Shown here piece by piece: positions 21,930-34,900 of a DNA stretch of 64,000 bases. The notes beneath the pieces are model-generated. The model was not told the origin of the DNA. It saw only the letters and a list, made by a program, of their open reading frames with translations, and made no database searches. Both the position numbers and the translations under genes were made by a program. Numbering within the stretch: position 1 is the stretch's first letter; each line of letters starts with the position of its first letter. Origin of the DNA: Iris pallida (Eukaryota; Streptophyta; Magnoliopsida; Asparagales; Iridaceae); contig JANAVB010003999.1 of assembly GCA_029216955.1 (NCBI GenBank), forward strand, positions 4,864,572 through 4,928,571, given 5' to 3'.

Positions 21930-22770
21930 TAAAAAAAGAAAAATTTTGAGTCGCATCTCACTTGTTTTATCCAAATTCAAGGTGTACCCTACACAATTTC
22001 CATAATGCAAGACATCCCCCACTTTTGACGGTTTTCGTCCTTCGTTAACGGTCAGCTCCTTTGACCCATTTTTTTTGACGAAAATGTCCTCTTCTTTCCA
22101 GCGACCCCCCGTTCCAAGACAGACCCTGCTGTGCGCATGCCTCCGCCGGCTGCCGCCCACCCCCCCTCCCCTCGTTTCCCGCCGCGCGCTCCCGCCGTCG
22201 GCTGCCGCCGCTGTTGTTGTTGTTGTTGCTGCTGAGCAGGAGGGGGCGGAGCGAGGCGGGGGCACGGGGGAGGGGGGCGGAGCGAGGCATGGGCGGAGCG
22301 GGAGCGGGGGCGGCAGGGGCGGAGGGGGCGTGAGGGTGGCGGAGCGGGGCGGGGCAGGGCGGCAGGGGCGGAGGGGACGTGAGGGTGGCGGAGCGGGGCG
22401 GCGGAGGAGCGGTGGTGGTGTTGGTAAAGGTGATGGTGATGGTTATGGTGATGGTGAAGGTGAAGGTGAAGGTGGTGGTGGTGATAGTGAAGGTGGTGGT
22501 AATAATAATGGTGGTGGTGGTGGTGGTGGACGCGGCAGCGGCGGGACGAGGGCGGGGACGTAGCAGTGACGGGACGGTTTTGGGTTTGTGAGCGAGAAGA
22601 CGAGAGTATTTTCGTCAAAAATTATTGGTCAAAGGATTTGACCGTCAGTTATGGACAATTTTCATCAAAAGTGAAAAAAATTCGTACATTATGGTAAAAC
22701 AGTAGGGTACACTTTGAATTTAGATAAAGCAAATGGGATGTGACTCAAAAATTTTCAAGAAAAAATTGAT
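21930..22770. mobile_element. MULE-like TIR element with GC-rich cargo
   Basis: Terminal inverted repeats of about 130 bp: left TTTTGAGTCGCATCTCACTT, then CAAATTCAAGGTGTACCCTAC; the right end (about 22625-22765) carries their near complements. Both TIRs continue inward to a GGTCA...CCTTTGACC block. The centre (22075-22620) is very GC-rich with GGTGAT/GGTGAA minisatellites. Long TIRs around GC-rich unrelated DNA suit a Mutator-like non-autonomous element. The target duplication is not clear. Frames across the centre are low complexity and not called. Confidence 0.65.
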
Positions 22771-22899
22771 AAAGGGTAACTATATATGAGCCATATGCTC
22801 CTATTTTTTATGTGGACCAATAAAAACGGAATGGATTAGTGGACATAGATGCATATAAAATATAGGAGTTCATTTGTATTGGTTGACATGTACATGATT

Positions 22900-23173
22900 T
22901 ATATAGAAATTACTATTTGAAATATAATAAATAACAATTATATGATTTTTTACTAACTAATTATATTAAATTTAATAAATAATTTTAATTAGTAAACATT
23001 AATAAAATTATTTTTGAAATAAAAACTTTTCCTTTTATATATAGCAAGTATCTCAGCTCAGCTCAGCTCAGCTCAGCTCAATCTCCTTTGGCATCCTTTT
23101 TGTGTCAAAGAATTGCCTAGTCCTACCCTTCCTCTGGAACGCTCTGGATACCTGAGTTTTCCTTCCCTGCCCT

Positions 23174-23204
<31 letters not shown>

Positions 23205-23283
23205 TAATTTAATTCATGGGTTTCTTCTCTATCCATTAGTCTTCCTATAGTCTTCTCTCTCTCTCTCTTCTTCTTCTTCTTCG
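22900..23283 (+). promoter_or_regulatory. SGT1 proximal promoter and 5' leader
   Basis: AT-rich DNA leads to a five-copy GCTCA tandem motif (23053-23080), a TATATATA tract at 23175-23198 that can serve as TATA region, and a pyrimidine leader of TCTC and TTC repeats running directly to the start codon at 23284. CT-rich leaders are common at plant housekeeping genes. Assignment rests on position only. Confidence 0.5.
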
Positions 23284-26200
23284 ATGGCGACGGCTAGGGA
23301 TCTGAAGGAGAAGGCGAAGGAGGCGTTCATCGACGACAACTTCGAGCTCGCCGCCGATCTCTACAGCCAGGCCCTCGACCTCGACCCCCGCTCCGCCGAT
23401 CTCTACGCCGACAGGGCCCAGGCCAACATCAAGATCGGAAGCTTAACCGGTCGGTCATCCTTTCCAACTCCTATTTCTTCTTCTTCTTCTTCTTCTTCTT
23501 CTTCTATTTGCACTTCACTTGGTTGAACATTCGATTCCGTTCACTTGAGTCGAGGATGAACCGGGAGGAACCACGGAAACGCCGAAAATCGGCGCCGTGT
23601 CCGTGTGCGACGTGTCGGACACGAAACGGACGGCACCGTTTCCGTGCAGAATATACACGTCTTTTCCATCCAACGTTTGTACGCAGAGGATTCCTGGTCG
23701 TTGCTTGTTCCCTTCAGATCCCTTATGCTAGAGAGCGACTAGTGCTAGTTCTATTTTTAGTACTGTCTGATATTGAAAATTTTCGATTGCGTATCGAAAT
23801 CGTACAAGTTTCTGGCGTTGCAATGAACCTCGCAAGTCCTGAGTTTGTCTTGTAAGCTATGGTCCTCGAACGCGATACAACAAAATATACACACGCTGAC
23901 GTGAACAATCTGTTCTAGTGCATTTTGGAGTGTTTTATGTCATGTCCAATACGACACGGACACAACACTGTTTTTTGGGGTGTTTGTGCTTACTAGCTCG
24001 TAACTATGGTTCTTCATCTAGCATTATCATAATTTGGACATTCACAGTGTTTTGGGAGCCAAATGGTAGTAAACTGGTAAAAGTAGGTTTACAAACTCAA
24101 ATAGTTGCTGGTTTGCTAGAAACTAGAATAAGAAAAGTAGAAAATTATGATTACTTGTCACAGTTAGGCCTCGTTTGGTGATCTCTTTGCTCTTTTCTTT
24201 CTTCGGGAAATTACAATTCCCATCCATTTTTCTTTACTGTGTTTGGAAAAACCAAGGAAATTGTAAGGAAAAGTGAATCTTTAGAGTGAGAAAGTGAATC
24301 ATTGGATGGGTGGAACCATTTTCTTCATATTTTTCTTTTTTTTGGAAATCATTTTCCTTTCTTCCTTTCCATTGGCATCCAAAAACAGAAAATGAATGAC
24401 TTTCTTTTCCCAAGGCCTTGATGCCACGTTTGGTTCATGGAATCATGACTTGGGAAAGAAAAGTCATTCCTTTCTATGTTTGGATAAAGTGAGAGGAAAG
24501 GAAAATGATTCCTGAGGAAAGGAAAACAAGGGGGGAATGGTTCCCCCACCCACCCAATGATTCACTTTTCCACACTTAGGATTCACTTTACCTCCTAATT
24601 TCTTTGGTTTTTTCAAACACCGGAAAGAAAAATGGATAGGAATAGCAATTTTTCAAAGGAAATGAAATAACAAGGAATTGATTTCCTATCCATTCCGTGA
24701 GCTAGACGAGGCCTGATTCCATGAACCAAACGAGGCCTTAAAGTTAAATAATATACATGGACCATATTAATTAATGCCTGTCACTTTTTCAAATAGAAGT
24801 TAATAATAAATGTTTTCCCCTCTAGTTTTCATGAGTTCTCACCATCTGGAATGGAAACTAAATGAGTCCCTAGTTTTCATTTTTGATGGTTTGACTGGAA
24901 GTTTCTAAACATAAGGTATGTTTGGCAATGAAAATTAACATGGAAACTAGTGGAAACTCCTCTTAGTTTTTATTTGGTGTGTTGTTTGGTTGTTGGAAAC
25001 TAATTTTAGAAAGTTGTTGTCGCGCCAACACAAATGGAAAGTGTGGACTCATTTAGCTTTCATCACAATGGAATTCATGGAAACTGGAGAGGACAAAATT
25101 ATCGTTGCTTATTATTTGAAAAAGTAAATAGGAGCTAATTAATATGGTTTATATATATTTTAATTGTGAGATGTCATGATGTTTTGCTGCTCTTCTTATT
25201 CTAGTTTCTAGCTAGCAAACATTTTTTAGTTTTGAAGCCTACTTTTTATAGTTTAGAAACCTACTTCTTTGGTGCCAAACTGCCTTTAATTTCTGACAAC
25301 ATACCAAAATACCAAATGGAACTAGGACTTTCCATTACTTTCTTAGTTTGTATCTTAGTTTCGGGTTGTGAAACGCACGAAAACAAAGACAGAAAGGGGT
25401 TTCCATGTTTTGGTTGGTAACGCCTAGAAGTTCCAACATTACAGTAAGCAAATCATGGAAATTATAGATAAGATTTACCTCACCTTAGCACAATTGATAC
25501 AAAAGTTACGAAGGAAAAGTATTTAAGATTAGGAGTAGTACAAGGAGGGAGTCTTGTGGTACAAAAATAGGAAGAACACTTGCCTCTTCGACTAGACTTT
25601 ATTTTGTTCCTTGTTTGCATGAGCTTGGGGTGTGCTCCTTGTTTGCATGAGCTTATACACTGCAATCCAAAAGGTAGGCATACCTACCTGCTAACTGGCC
25701 TACCTAGGTTATATGTTATGGCCTTTTCATGCTCATAGCTACCTTGGCTAGGAATATGGCTCAAACATAAAGGGTTGACGCCAGGTTGACAACCGGTTAT
25801 GAAAATTTTCTCAAATCTTGCGCTGACCCTATTCTTATTGATGACGGCTTAGACGATGATGATGATGACGACGACCAAGATGAAGGAAAATGATAGAGAC
25901 AAACTTCTTTGTCCTAACCAAAGTACTTGGTCCCAAGGGAACGGTACTTCTCCTTGGCTTTGGCAGGTCTTTTGAGAAAAGGCTACATGGGAAATGAATG
26001 GATAATATAGATTATCTAGTGTGTTTTGGCTAGGTCATACTCACCCGGTTCACAATTGGTTTTGTTGCTTGAGACACTTACGGAACTCTACTTGAAGTTT
26101 TATAAGTTCAAAAATGCTCAAGTTGACAATTAAGGTCCACGTTTGTTGTCACGTCCCAATTTCGAAGAATCGATAGTCGTTCCCTGGGCGTGATGCCGTG

Positions 26201-27890
26201 CGAGCCTAAGTTGCGCTCGCACAAGGCAGTTCTCATAAGGTAATCTGAAACACATCTAACAGAGTACGCAGAGAAATTGAACAATACATTTGGAACAAAA
26301 GAAAACTTTATTTCATTGATAATAAACATCATTTATAAGACTATTACAATAGTTTTCGCACGGGCTTACAACTTGACTCGATTACAAAATAAATGCTGAT
26401 GAGATAGTCGTTCCATACATTACATCACTTTTTACAACCAATATTCAAACCACCTGCTATCGAGGGAAGTCGAACTATATTCCTTGGACTGATGTAGAGT
26501 CTTCAAAAGAGTATACTCAAGCCTTCGAGCACACAAGCGAGGCTTCAAAATGTTCCAAGCGTCGTCTTCAGTTCCTTGGCACGCTTTTTTGGTTCGGAGC
26601 ACCTGTCGAGAATGAGGATCAGTACATTGCCGTGTACTGGTGGGTGGCTAATTAAATTTCGTGCTCTCATTTTGTTCAAGAAGTTATGTTAAAGCATGCA
26701 ATAATTTAGTGATCTTTCTAGCCATCCTAGTGAATTGTATGTATACATTCGATAGGTATAATAACATAAACTACGTTGCAACTTGCCTACGGCAGAGCGT
26801 GTCATTGTCAGTACAAACTTACCATGTTCTTCCTTGTTCAATATATCAATCACTACACGGTGTATATTTGTGTGAAGGTCACTGACATAACAAACCATCC
26901 TGGACTACAACCTTGGTTAGACGACTACCCTTTCAGCACGGTTGCGAGCCCGCTGAAAGTTTTCGAATCACCCATGCTAGGATTCAACACAACTATACTG
27001 TTTCCTCTTAGGTTTAAATTGGTTTCGTGGTCCCCTGGGTTACCGTTCGAGGAAACTCTACCTTGTGCACAAGTTGTCCAATGACCGAGCTAGACTAATA
27101 CAGTTATTCAGACACGGTCTACGACTTCATAGAAACTTAACTAATTCAATGTGTTCCGCCTTATCGTGGCAACATTCATCGATTCATCCTTGCATAACAC
27201 AATTCTATAATGAGTATAACATAAGTAAACATGTAGCAAATCATGGCATAACAGTTCTATAGCAAGTGTACGTGAGAAATCGTGCAAGAGTTCATTTGAA
27301 ATAAACATTTGCATCCTTGCATCTGTATTTAACATTTATATATATTGGTATCGTCGATTGATCGGAGAAGAAGAGGGTCAAGGGGAAGAAGGGTCAAGCC
27401 ACTCACCTTGATTGTTTGAGGCGAGAGGAAAAAAGGTTGGTTGTGCTAGACGGCGCCTACGTGATCACCTGAAATCGCATAAGCAATGAATTAGCACTCT
27501 ACCATTCTATTCCGAGTTCGATATAAAATGCGAAGTTTGAGGAACGCGAGCAATGAAATCCATCGAAAATATTCACGAAAACGCATTCATAAAACCAAAG
27601 CCAAAGAAGCAAGTGCGGCATGAAAAAACAGAGCAACGAGAGGTCTCTCCCGACTCAGCCGCAATGTCCATCCTCGAGGCGCAACCCGCTGAATATGTGA
27701 TTTAATTCCGAAGAAGCCATTTCATAACGAGAAAATGATCTTAATTTAATCGGTCCCGATCAATCGATAGCGACATTGTTTCTTGTCTGTGCTCCCAGCG
27801 AACAAGGAACGGGGCACGAAGTTGGGATAGGGCACTACATTCGTGGTTGTAGGTAGGCCTGGATGACATTAGCCAATTAGAAGATCTGAA

Positions 27891-27924
<34 letters not shown>

Positions 27925-29573
27925 TATACAAAACACAAAGGTTTTTGAATCCTAGGGCTGACTGTGCCAAGATAAAAAGTGGTTGGGATTTAATCTTGGT
28001 GAATCAACGGTTGTGGATGAGCATTATTGAGAGTGGGGTTTTATGGAGAATCCAAAGAGTGGGGTTTGCACTCATAATGGTTGTGGATGAGCATTATTGA
28101 GAGTGGGGTTTTATGGAAAATGAGCATTATTGAGAGTGGGGTTTTATGGAGAATCCAAAGAGTGGGATTTGCACTCATAATGGTTGTGGATGAGCATTAT
28201 TGAGAGTGGGGTTTTATGGAAAATCCAAAGAAAATTCACATCCAGCAGTGGTTGGGATTTAATATTTTGATGGGGGCCACATAATTATTATTATTCGTTT
28301 AAAATTGGGGGTCCAAGATTTTGAGGGGGAATACCTTAAATGAACCGGGTTATGACTAGTATATATATATATATCAGAAAGCTTCTCCTACGGGAATAAC
28401 TTACGGGACAAACTTACGGGATGAGAAAATATACGTATGGTTCTCTTCTTTATTTCTTTCACTTTAAAAATGTTAGATCTCTCCTTTAAAAAAGGAACCC
28501 ATCTCTATCTTAAAGATAAGTCTATTTATTTTTTAAATAGTGAGAAATTTATTTATTTATTCAAAAAATAGAGATATAAAAGTTAATTTTATAATTTTTT
28601 AAAGTAGAGATGGATTGTTTTAAAAAAAAATTATCTTTAAACGTAAATTTCTTTTTAGAATGTTATTAAAAAATATACTTAATATTAATGTTAATTTTAA
28701 TATTATTTTTCATGTTAGTTTTTTGGTGCTAACTTTATTGTTGATATTAATTTTAATTTTAATTTTAATTTCAACATTAACATTATGTTTAGTTTAACAT
28801 TAACATTAATATTAACATTAACATTAACATTAACATTAACATTAATATTAATATTAATATTAATATTAATATTAATATTAATATTAACATTAAAATGTAA
28901 TATTAAAATTAAGATTAAGATTAAGATTAAGAATATAATTTAAAATTAAGATTAGAATTTAAATTTAGATTTAGATTTAAATTTAAATTTATTTAAAAAC
29001 AAAAATAAATTTAAATTTAAATTTAAATTAAATTTAACATTAACATTAACATTATAAATTAGATTTAGATTTAAATTTATTTAAAAACAAATTTAAATTT
29101 AAATTAATTTTAACATTAACATTAACATTAAAATTAACTTAACATTAAAATTTAAATTAATGTAAAAATTAAAAATTAAAATTAATATCAACATTAATAT
29201 TAAGATTAACATTAAAATTAATATTTTAAATATAATTTTTATAGGTATATTTATTTATAAGGATAGTTTCTTTTTTAAATTTTTTTATCTTTATTTAAAA
29301 AATAAATGGAACAATTTATCTATCTATGTTTTTTAAAATAAATAAATCCCTCTGTGTTTAAAACTAAATTGATAGATAAGCCTTATTTTTGAAGATAGAG
29401 ATATGTTTGTTTTTAAGAGTAGAGAGTAGAGATTTAAATATTAAAGAGAAATAAATTTCAGAAGAGAAACATACGTATATTTCGGCTAGATATTTTGAAT
29501 TTCTTTTCTCTCCGTAAGAAATTGGTCTATCCCGTAAACTCTTTCTGTAAACTTATCCCGTATAAGAGGGGGG

Positions 29574-29620
<47 letters not shown>

Positions 29621-31924
29621 TGCTATTAACACTCCTAAAATGTCATTCTGCACTCCTCTTTAATTTTTTATCATTCAAATTTCAATTTTATCCCTGCATT
29701 AAATATGACATTGATTTATACATGCATAGAGGGAGGAGTTGTCACGACCCGCTACCCAAATTGTTGGACCGGGCCGAGTCATGTCCAGCCTGCGTTTGGG
29801 ATAAAACGCAGTAAGCTGTTCTAGAGATAACAAGATAAGACTAAATGTGCTAACAGTTCTATAAGTGAATAAAAGTCATAAATGCTCCAAACACAAAAGT
29901 CGTCTCATATAGAAATAAGTCCAAAGTACAAGTCTGCAATGTAAAATTGGATACATGTCCAGTTACAAAATACGTAGTCTAATACATGACTACACTAAGT
30001 ATTCCAAGTGACTACGCAAACTAGGCGAGTTTTCCCGCAGGAACATCCTCGTAAAGCAAAGCCTGGTCCTCGGCAGTATCTCCATAATATGAGTCGCAGA
30101 GTAACTCCTCCTCAGTAAGGACACCTACAACGTTATCCTGTCAGGACGGGAGCAAGTACTGATTCTAGCAAACTAAATATACGAAGCATGAACAAGAATG
30201 TAATAAACTGGAATCATGGCATATCATGGTTTAATTGGTTATTTTTAGAAATGACAACATATAGTTTAAAAGTTTAAAACCGTAGCATGTACGTGAATCG
30301 GTCAATAGATGAATAGGATGTACAGCGGCACATATCAAGTTTTTCTGGCATGCACATACGTGCACGAACGGCATCGGTGTATATCCATACACAAACGCAG
30401 GATCAGAACATACGGCAAGGTCACATATAGAATGTCACCGAGCGCGGTAAATACATACGGAGAAGGGGGTCATGTTCACGTACAATACTAGCAGTTTCCC
30501 CTTAACCCGTTATTTAAACATGTGAGAGATATGAGATACTGTCTAAACATGGTAGAGACTAAAAGTAATACAACATGTAAAGTTCTAACTTGCTACCCCA
30601 AGGATCAGCATTTAACATGGTTGGTAAATCACAGTTTATTGTTATAGCAGTATGTAAGGTTCGTAGAAAGTACTTGCCTCTAGCAAAGCAAGCTGCGATA
30701 AAAGTGCTATAGATGTCTGGTAACTCGTCACTGTAAAAATAAATACATAAACTTAGTTTTTACACTAAGTTAGAACACTAGGACACTATTTGGTGCAACA
30801 CGACTTGTGACTGGGCACCTAGCCAAAATGATGACTTTAGCATAGGAGACCAATGTGGGGTGACACACTACTTTAACTAACTTTCTAGGGTCTTTACACT
30901 AGTGAGGGGTGAGGTTCAATACGATTAAAACTCAAAATAACACAAAAAGTTGCAAGTCGTAATTATTCAATAAATAAATCAAATGAACATTGTGTTCCAA
31001 CAATTTTTGAGATAGACAAAAAGCTTAATTTTACATAAAATAGAGTACCAAAATGATCCTTGTTAATTATAGAAATTTATTATAATTTTTCTGGAATTTA
31101 TTGACCAGTATGTATATTTTATAAAAATCAGTTTTCCTAAGTACACAGAAAATGAGTTCTGGTTTCATATGCCAAGATAGTGGCAAAACTGTAAATTAAA
31201 TACTATAAAAATTATACTAAATTAGCTAAATTAACATAGTATCTAAATACTATTTTTTCAGAATTTTAACAGCAATTAAAGTATTTTTAGAAATTCAAAA
31301 ACAGCATTGTACACTATTGAAATTAAATAATTAATTATCTGCGTATTTTGTCCATGTACATAGTTTGAACCAAAGTTCAAATACAGGACCCAAGGCTATG
31401 AATCAAGTCCAATATGACTTGTACAGGTCTTGAATGTGTGAAAACACATTTGAGCCCAAAAATCCATGCTAGGCTTGAACGCCAAATGGTTGCAGTAATT
31501 TAAATACACAAAAATACAAAGACGTAAAAATACATAATAAATACTAATATTTTAATAGGGTAAAATTATACATAATGGTCATATATATATGACAAGTAAT
31601 ATTTACATAATAATAATTTACACTAGGTAGAGTGAAATACATATATAAAATGTATATCTACAATATTTATATATACATATAAATATATAGATATTTACAT
31701 AATTGATATATACATACATATGTTAAAAATACACACATATATATATATATATATAAGAAAATACTTAACTATAAAGTATATATGTATATACAAATATTGT
31801 ATACATATATATAATTGTATATATAATAATATATATACACATGAACATATATACATATATGTACATAAATACATATATATATATATAATAGTACTAAATA
31901 TAAAATATATATATACAAAAATAC

Positions 31925-31963
<39 letters not shown>

Positions 31964-34900
31964 CAGTATATATAATAATACATATATATATACAAATACA
32001 TGTATACATATATATATAAATATATAAATAAATAATAAAACAAAAAGAAAAACAAAGGAAAAGAAAAAGAAATAACAGCACAACGGGGGGGCTCGAACTC
32101 GGGCCACTGAGCCGAGTTCTCAGACTCGGTCGGGCTGGCCAGGGGGTCAGCCCGCTCGTTGTGTTAGAGTTAGGTTTTGGTTTGTTTTATTTAGGTTTAA
32201 GTTAGATTATAACATTAGCCCGAAATATCACTTTGTGTCCTGACAGTTTGGGACACAGAGTCTACGTGTCCGTGCTATGCACGACACGTACGAGTCATGA
32301 AACGCGTGTCCAAGTACTGGACTAGGGTCCCCGTGTCCTGGCGAACCACATACGTGGATTCGAGACACGGACGACACGATTATGACACTGCCACTTACGT
32401 GTTCGTCTACAATAGAGGGTTTCGGGAGCCGTGGACGGCGGAGGAAGCGTCGGCGAGGCGGCGCTTGGCGTAGCTCGTCGGGGCGAACACGTCGGTGGTA
32501 GTTGTGGATGGTGAAGGTAACTAGGGAGGTGGTGCTGTGGAGTGGTCGGGTGGGAAGTAGAGGAGACGGTGGTTGTGGGCGGTCGTGGTGGTGTTTTAGG
32601 GTTAGGGTTAGGTCTGGGGAAGAAGGGGGATATTTATAGGTCGGTTAAGGCGGTGGGTCGGCCTGGAAAGGCGGGGAAAAGCGAGTCGGCGGTCGTCGTC
32701 GGCGTGGCAGTCGGCCAGCCGAGTCGTCGGGGGTGGGTAGAATAGGATTTAGCATTTAGGTCCTCATAGTTTAGGATTTTACAGTTAGGCCCCTACCAAT
32801 AGCTAAATGCAAAAGTAAATTTGCATAACCCATCCTACACTGTTTATGTGCAAATAAAATTTACACCTAACAATTGGGAAATTGCAAACCGATATTTAAA
32901 CAATCTAATTAATTGCAAAACTCAATTAAAACTTTTTAGAAAATTGCAAATTGATATTTTTGTATTTAAAACTCATTTAAAATTTATTTAAAAATTCTAG
33001 AAAAATTCCTAAAAATCATAATAAATATTTTAAGGCTAAATATGACATTAAAAATTAATTAATACTAATTAAATAAATTTTGAAAAAAACAGGGGCTCAC
33101 AAGTCTTTCCTCCTTGAAAAATTTCGTCCTCGAAATTCACAAGGATTGAAGACCCTACAATATTCTAACATAGCAAGCAATGCAACAAATGACTAAGGCT
33201 ATGATCGAAACTAACCTCTAAGGTATCAAGCGGGAACGGGTGGTTCCCTCGCAGCGGTTGGATCGAACAAGTAAGGGTATCTCTCCCTCATGTCCGACTC
33301 CCTCTCCCAAGTAGATTCACCTGGAGAGTGACGGCTCCAAGCTACTCGTACTAAGGGTATAACCTTGTTCCTCAGCCTCTTCTCCCTCCTGTCTAATATC
33401 TCCACTGGCTGCTCAGAAACTGTAAGGCTCGGTCCGACCTCCAACTCTGAATGATCTAGCACATGACTGGGGTCTGGAACATACCTCCTCAGCTGAGATA
33501 CGTGAAAGACATCGTGAACTCCTGCTAGGTTGGGTGGAAGTGCAACCCTGTAAGCTACCTCTCCAATCCTGCCAAGTATCTCGAACGGCCCGATGTATCT
33601 GGGGCTCAGCTTCCCTCCTTGTCCGAACCGGATCGTCCCTCTAGTAGGTGATATCTTCACTAGCACCATATTACCGTCTGCGAACTCCATCGGTCTGCGA
33701 CTAGCATCAGCCCAGTGTTTCTGCCTGTCCTGAGCTACTCTGAGCATGTCTCTGATCATCCCGACTTTCTCTGCTGCATCCGTGATCATCTCTGGCCTAA
33801 GCATAACTCTGTCCCCGACATCATCCCAAAAGAGCGGTGTGCGGCATCGTCGTCCATATAGCGCCTCGAAAGGAGACATACCGATACTGGCTTGGTAGCT
33901 GTTGTTGTATGAAAACTCTACCAAGTGCAGATGGCTCTCCCAAGATCCTCCAAAGTCCAGCACGCAGGTCCTCAGCATATCCTCCAGTGTCTGTATCGTC
34001 CTCTCGGACTGTCCATCTGTCTGCGGGTGGTACACCGTACTGAACTTGAGCCTACTGTCCAACTCCTCCTGCAAGCTCCTCCAGTAGTGGGACGTGAATC
34101 TGCTATCTCTGTCCGACACGATGCTCACTGGCACTCCGTGTAGGCGAACTATCTGCTGCATGTATAGCTCCGCCAACTTCTCGGTGGAAAGCCCCACCTT
34201 GAAGGGTATGAAGTGCGCACACTTCGTCAGCCTGTCCACGATGACCCAAATGGCATCCTTCCCTCCTTGGGAACGAGGAAGCCCTGAGACGAAGTCCATC
34301 GTAATATGTTCCCACTTCCACTAGGGAATGGGTAACGGCTGCAACAGACCAGCTGGCCTCTGGCGCTCCGCCTTGACCTGCTGGCAAACTAGGCATCTCG
34401 AGATGAAACGTGATACATCCCTCTTCATCCCGTGCCACCAAAGATGTTCCCGCAAGTCACGGTACATCTTGTTAGCACCAGGGTGAATAGAATATCTCGA
34501 TCGGTGCGCCTCCTGCAAGACTGCCTCTACCAGCTCTCCCTTCGGCACGCACAATCGGCTGCCATGCCTCAAGGATCCATCCTCTGCTATAGTGAAGTCA
34601 TCCAGCAATCCAGCTAAAGCCTGGGCTCGAAGTCTGCGAAGGCTCTCATCTGTAGACTGTGCCTCCCGGATCTGCTCCATCAAACCTGACTGAATGTCAA
34701 GCGCCATCATCTGTATCACTGATCCTGGCCGAACTAGCTCGATACCGAGCTTCTCCAGGTCTTCCCGCAAATGCCGATCTATCATCAGATACCATGCCAT
34801 CGGATGCCTGCTCAGCGCATCCGCCACCACATTTGCCTTCCCGGGATGATACTGTAAATCGATGTCGAAGTCTTTCATCAACTCCAACCATCGTCTTTGC

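Noticed and set aside
22052..22618. His/Pro-rich minus frame and Gly/Val-rich plus frames
   Set aside because: Translation of GGTGAT-type minisatellites inside a TIR element.
31695..32107. Ile/Tyr-rich frames on both strands (also 38937-39331)
   Set aside because: They are readings of (TA)n in the two gypsy LTRs.
32585..32615. Plant telomere repeat (TTTAGGG)n
   Set aside because: Only about two to three imperfect units occur, and the same short motif is at 39845 in the other LTR; not telomeric.
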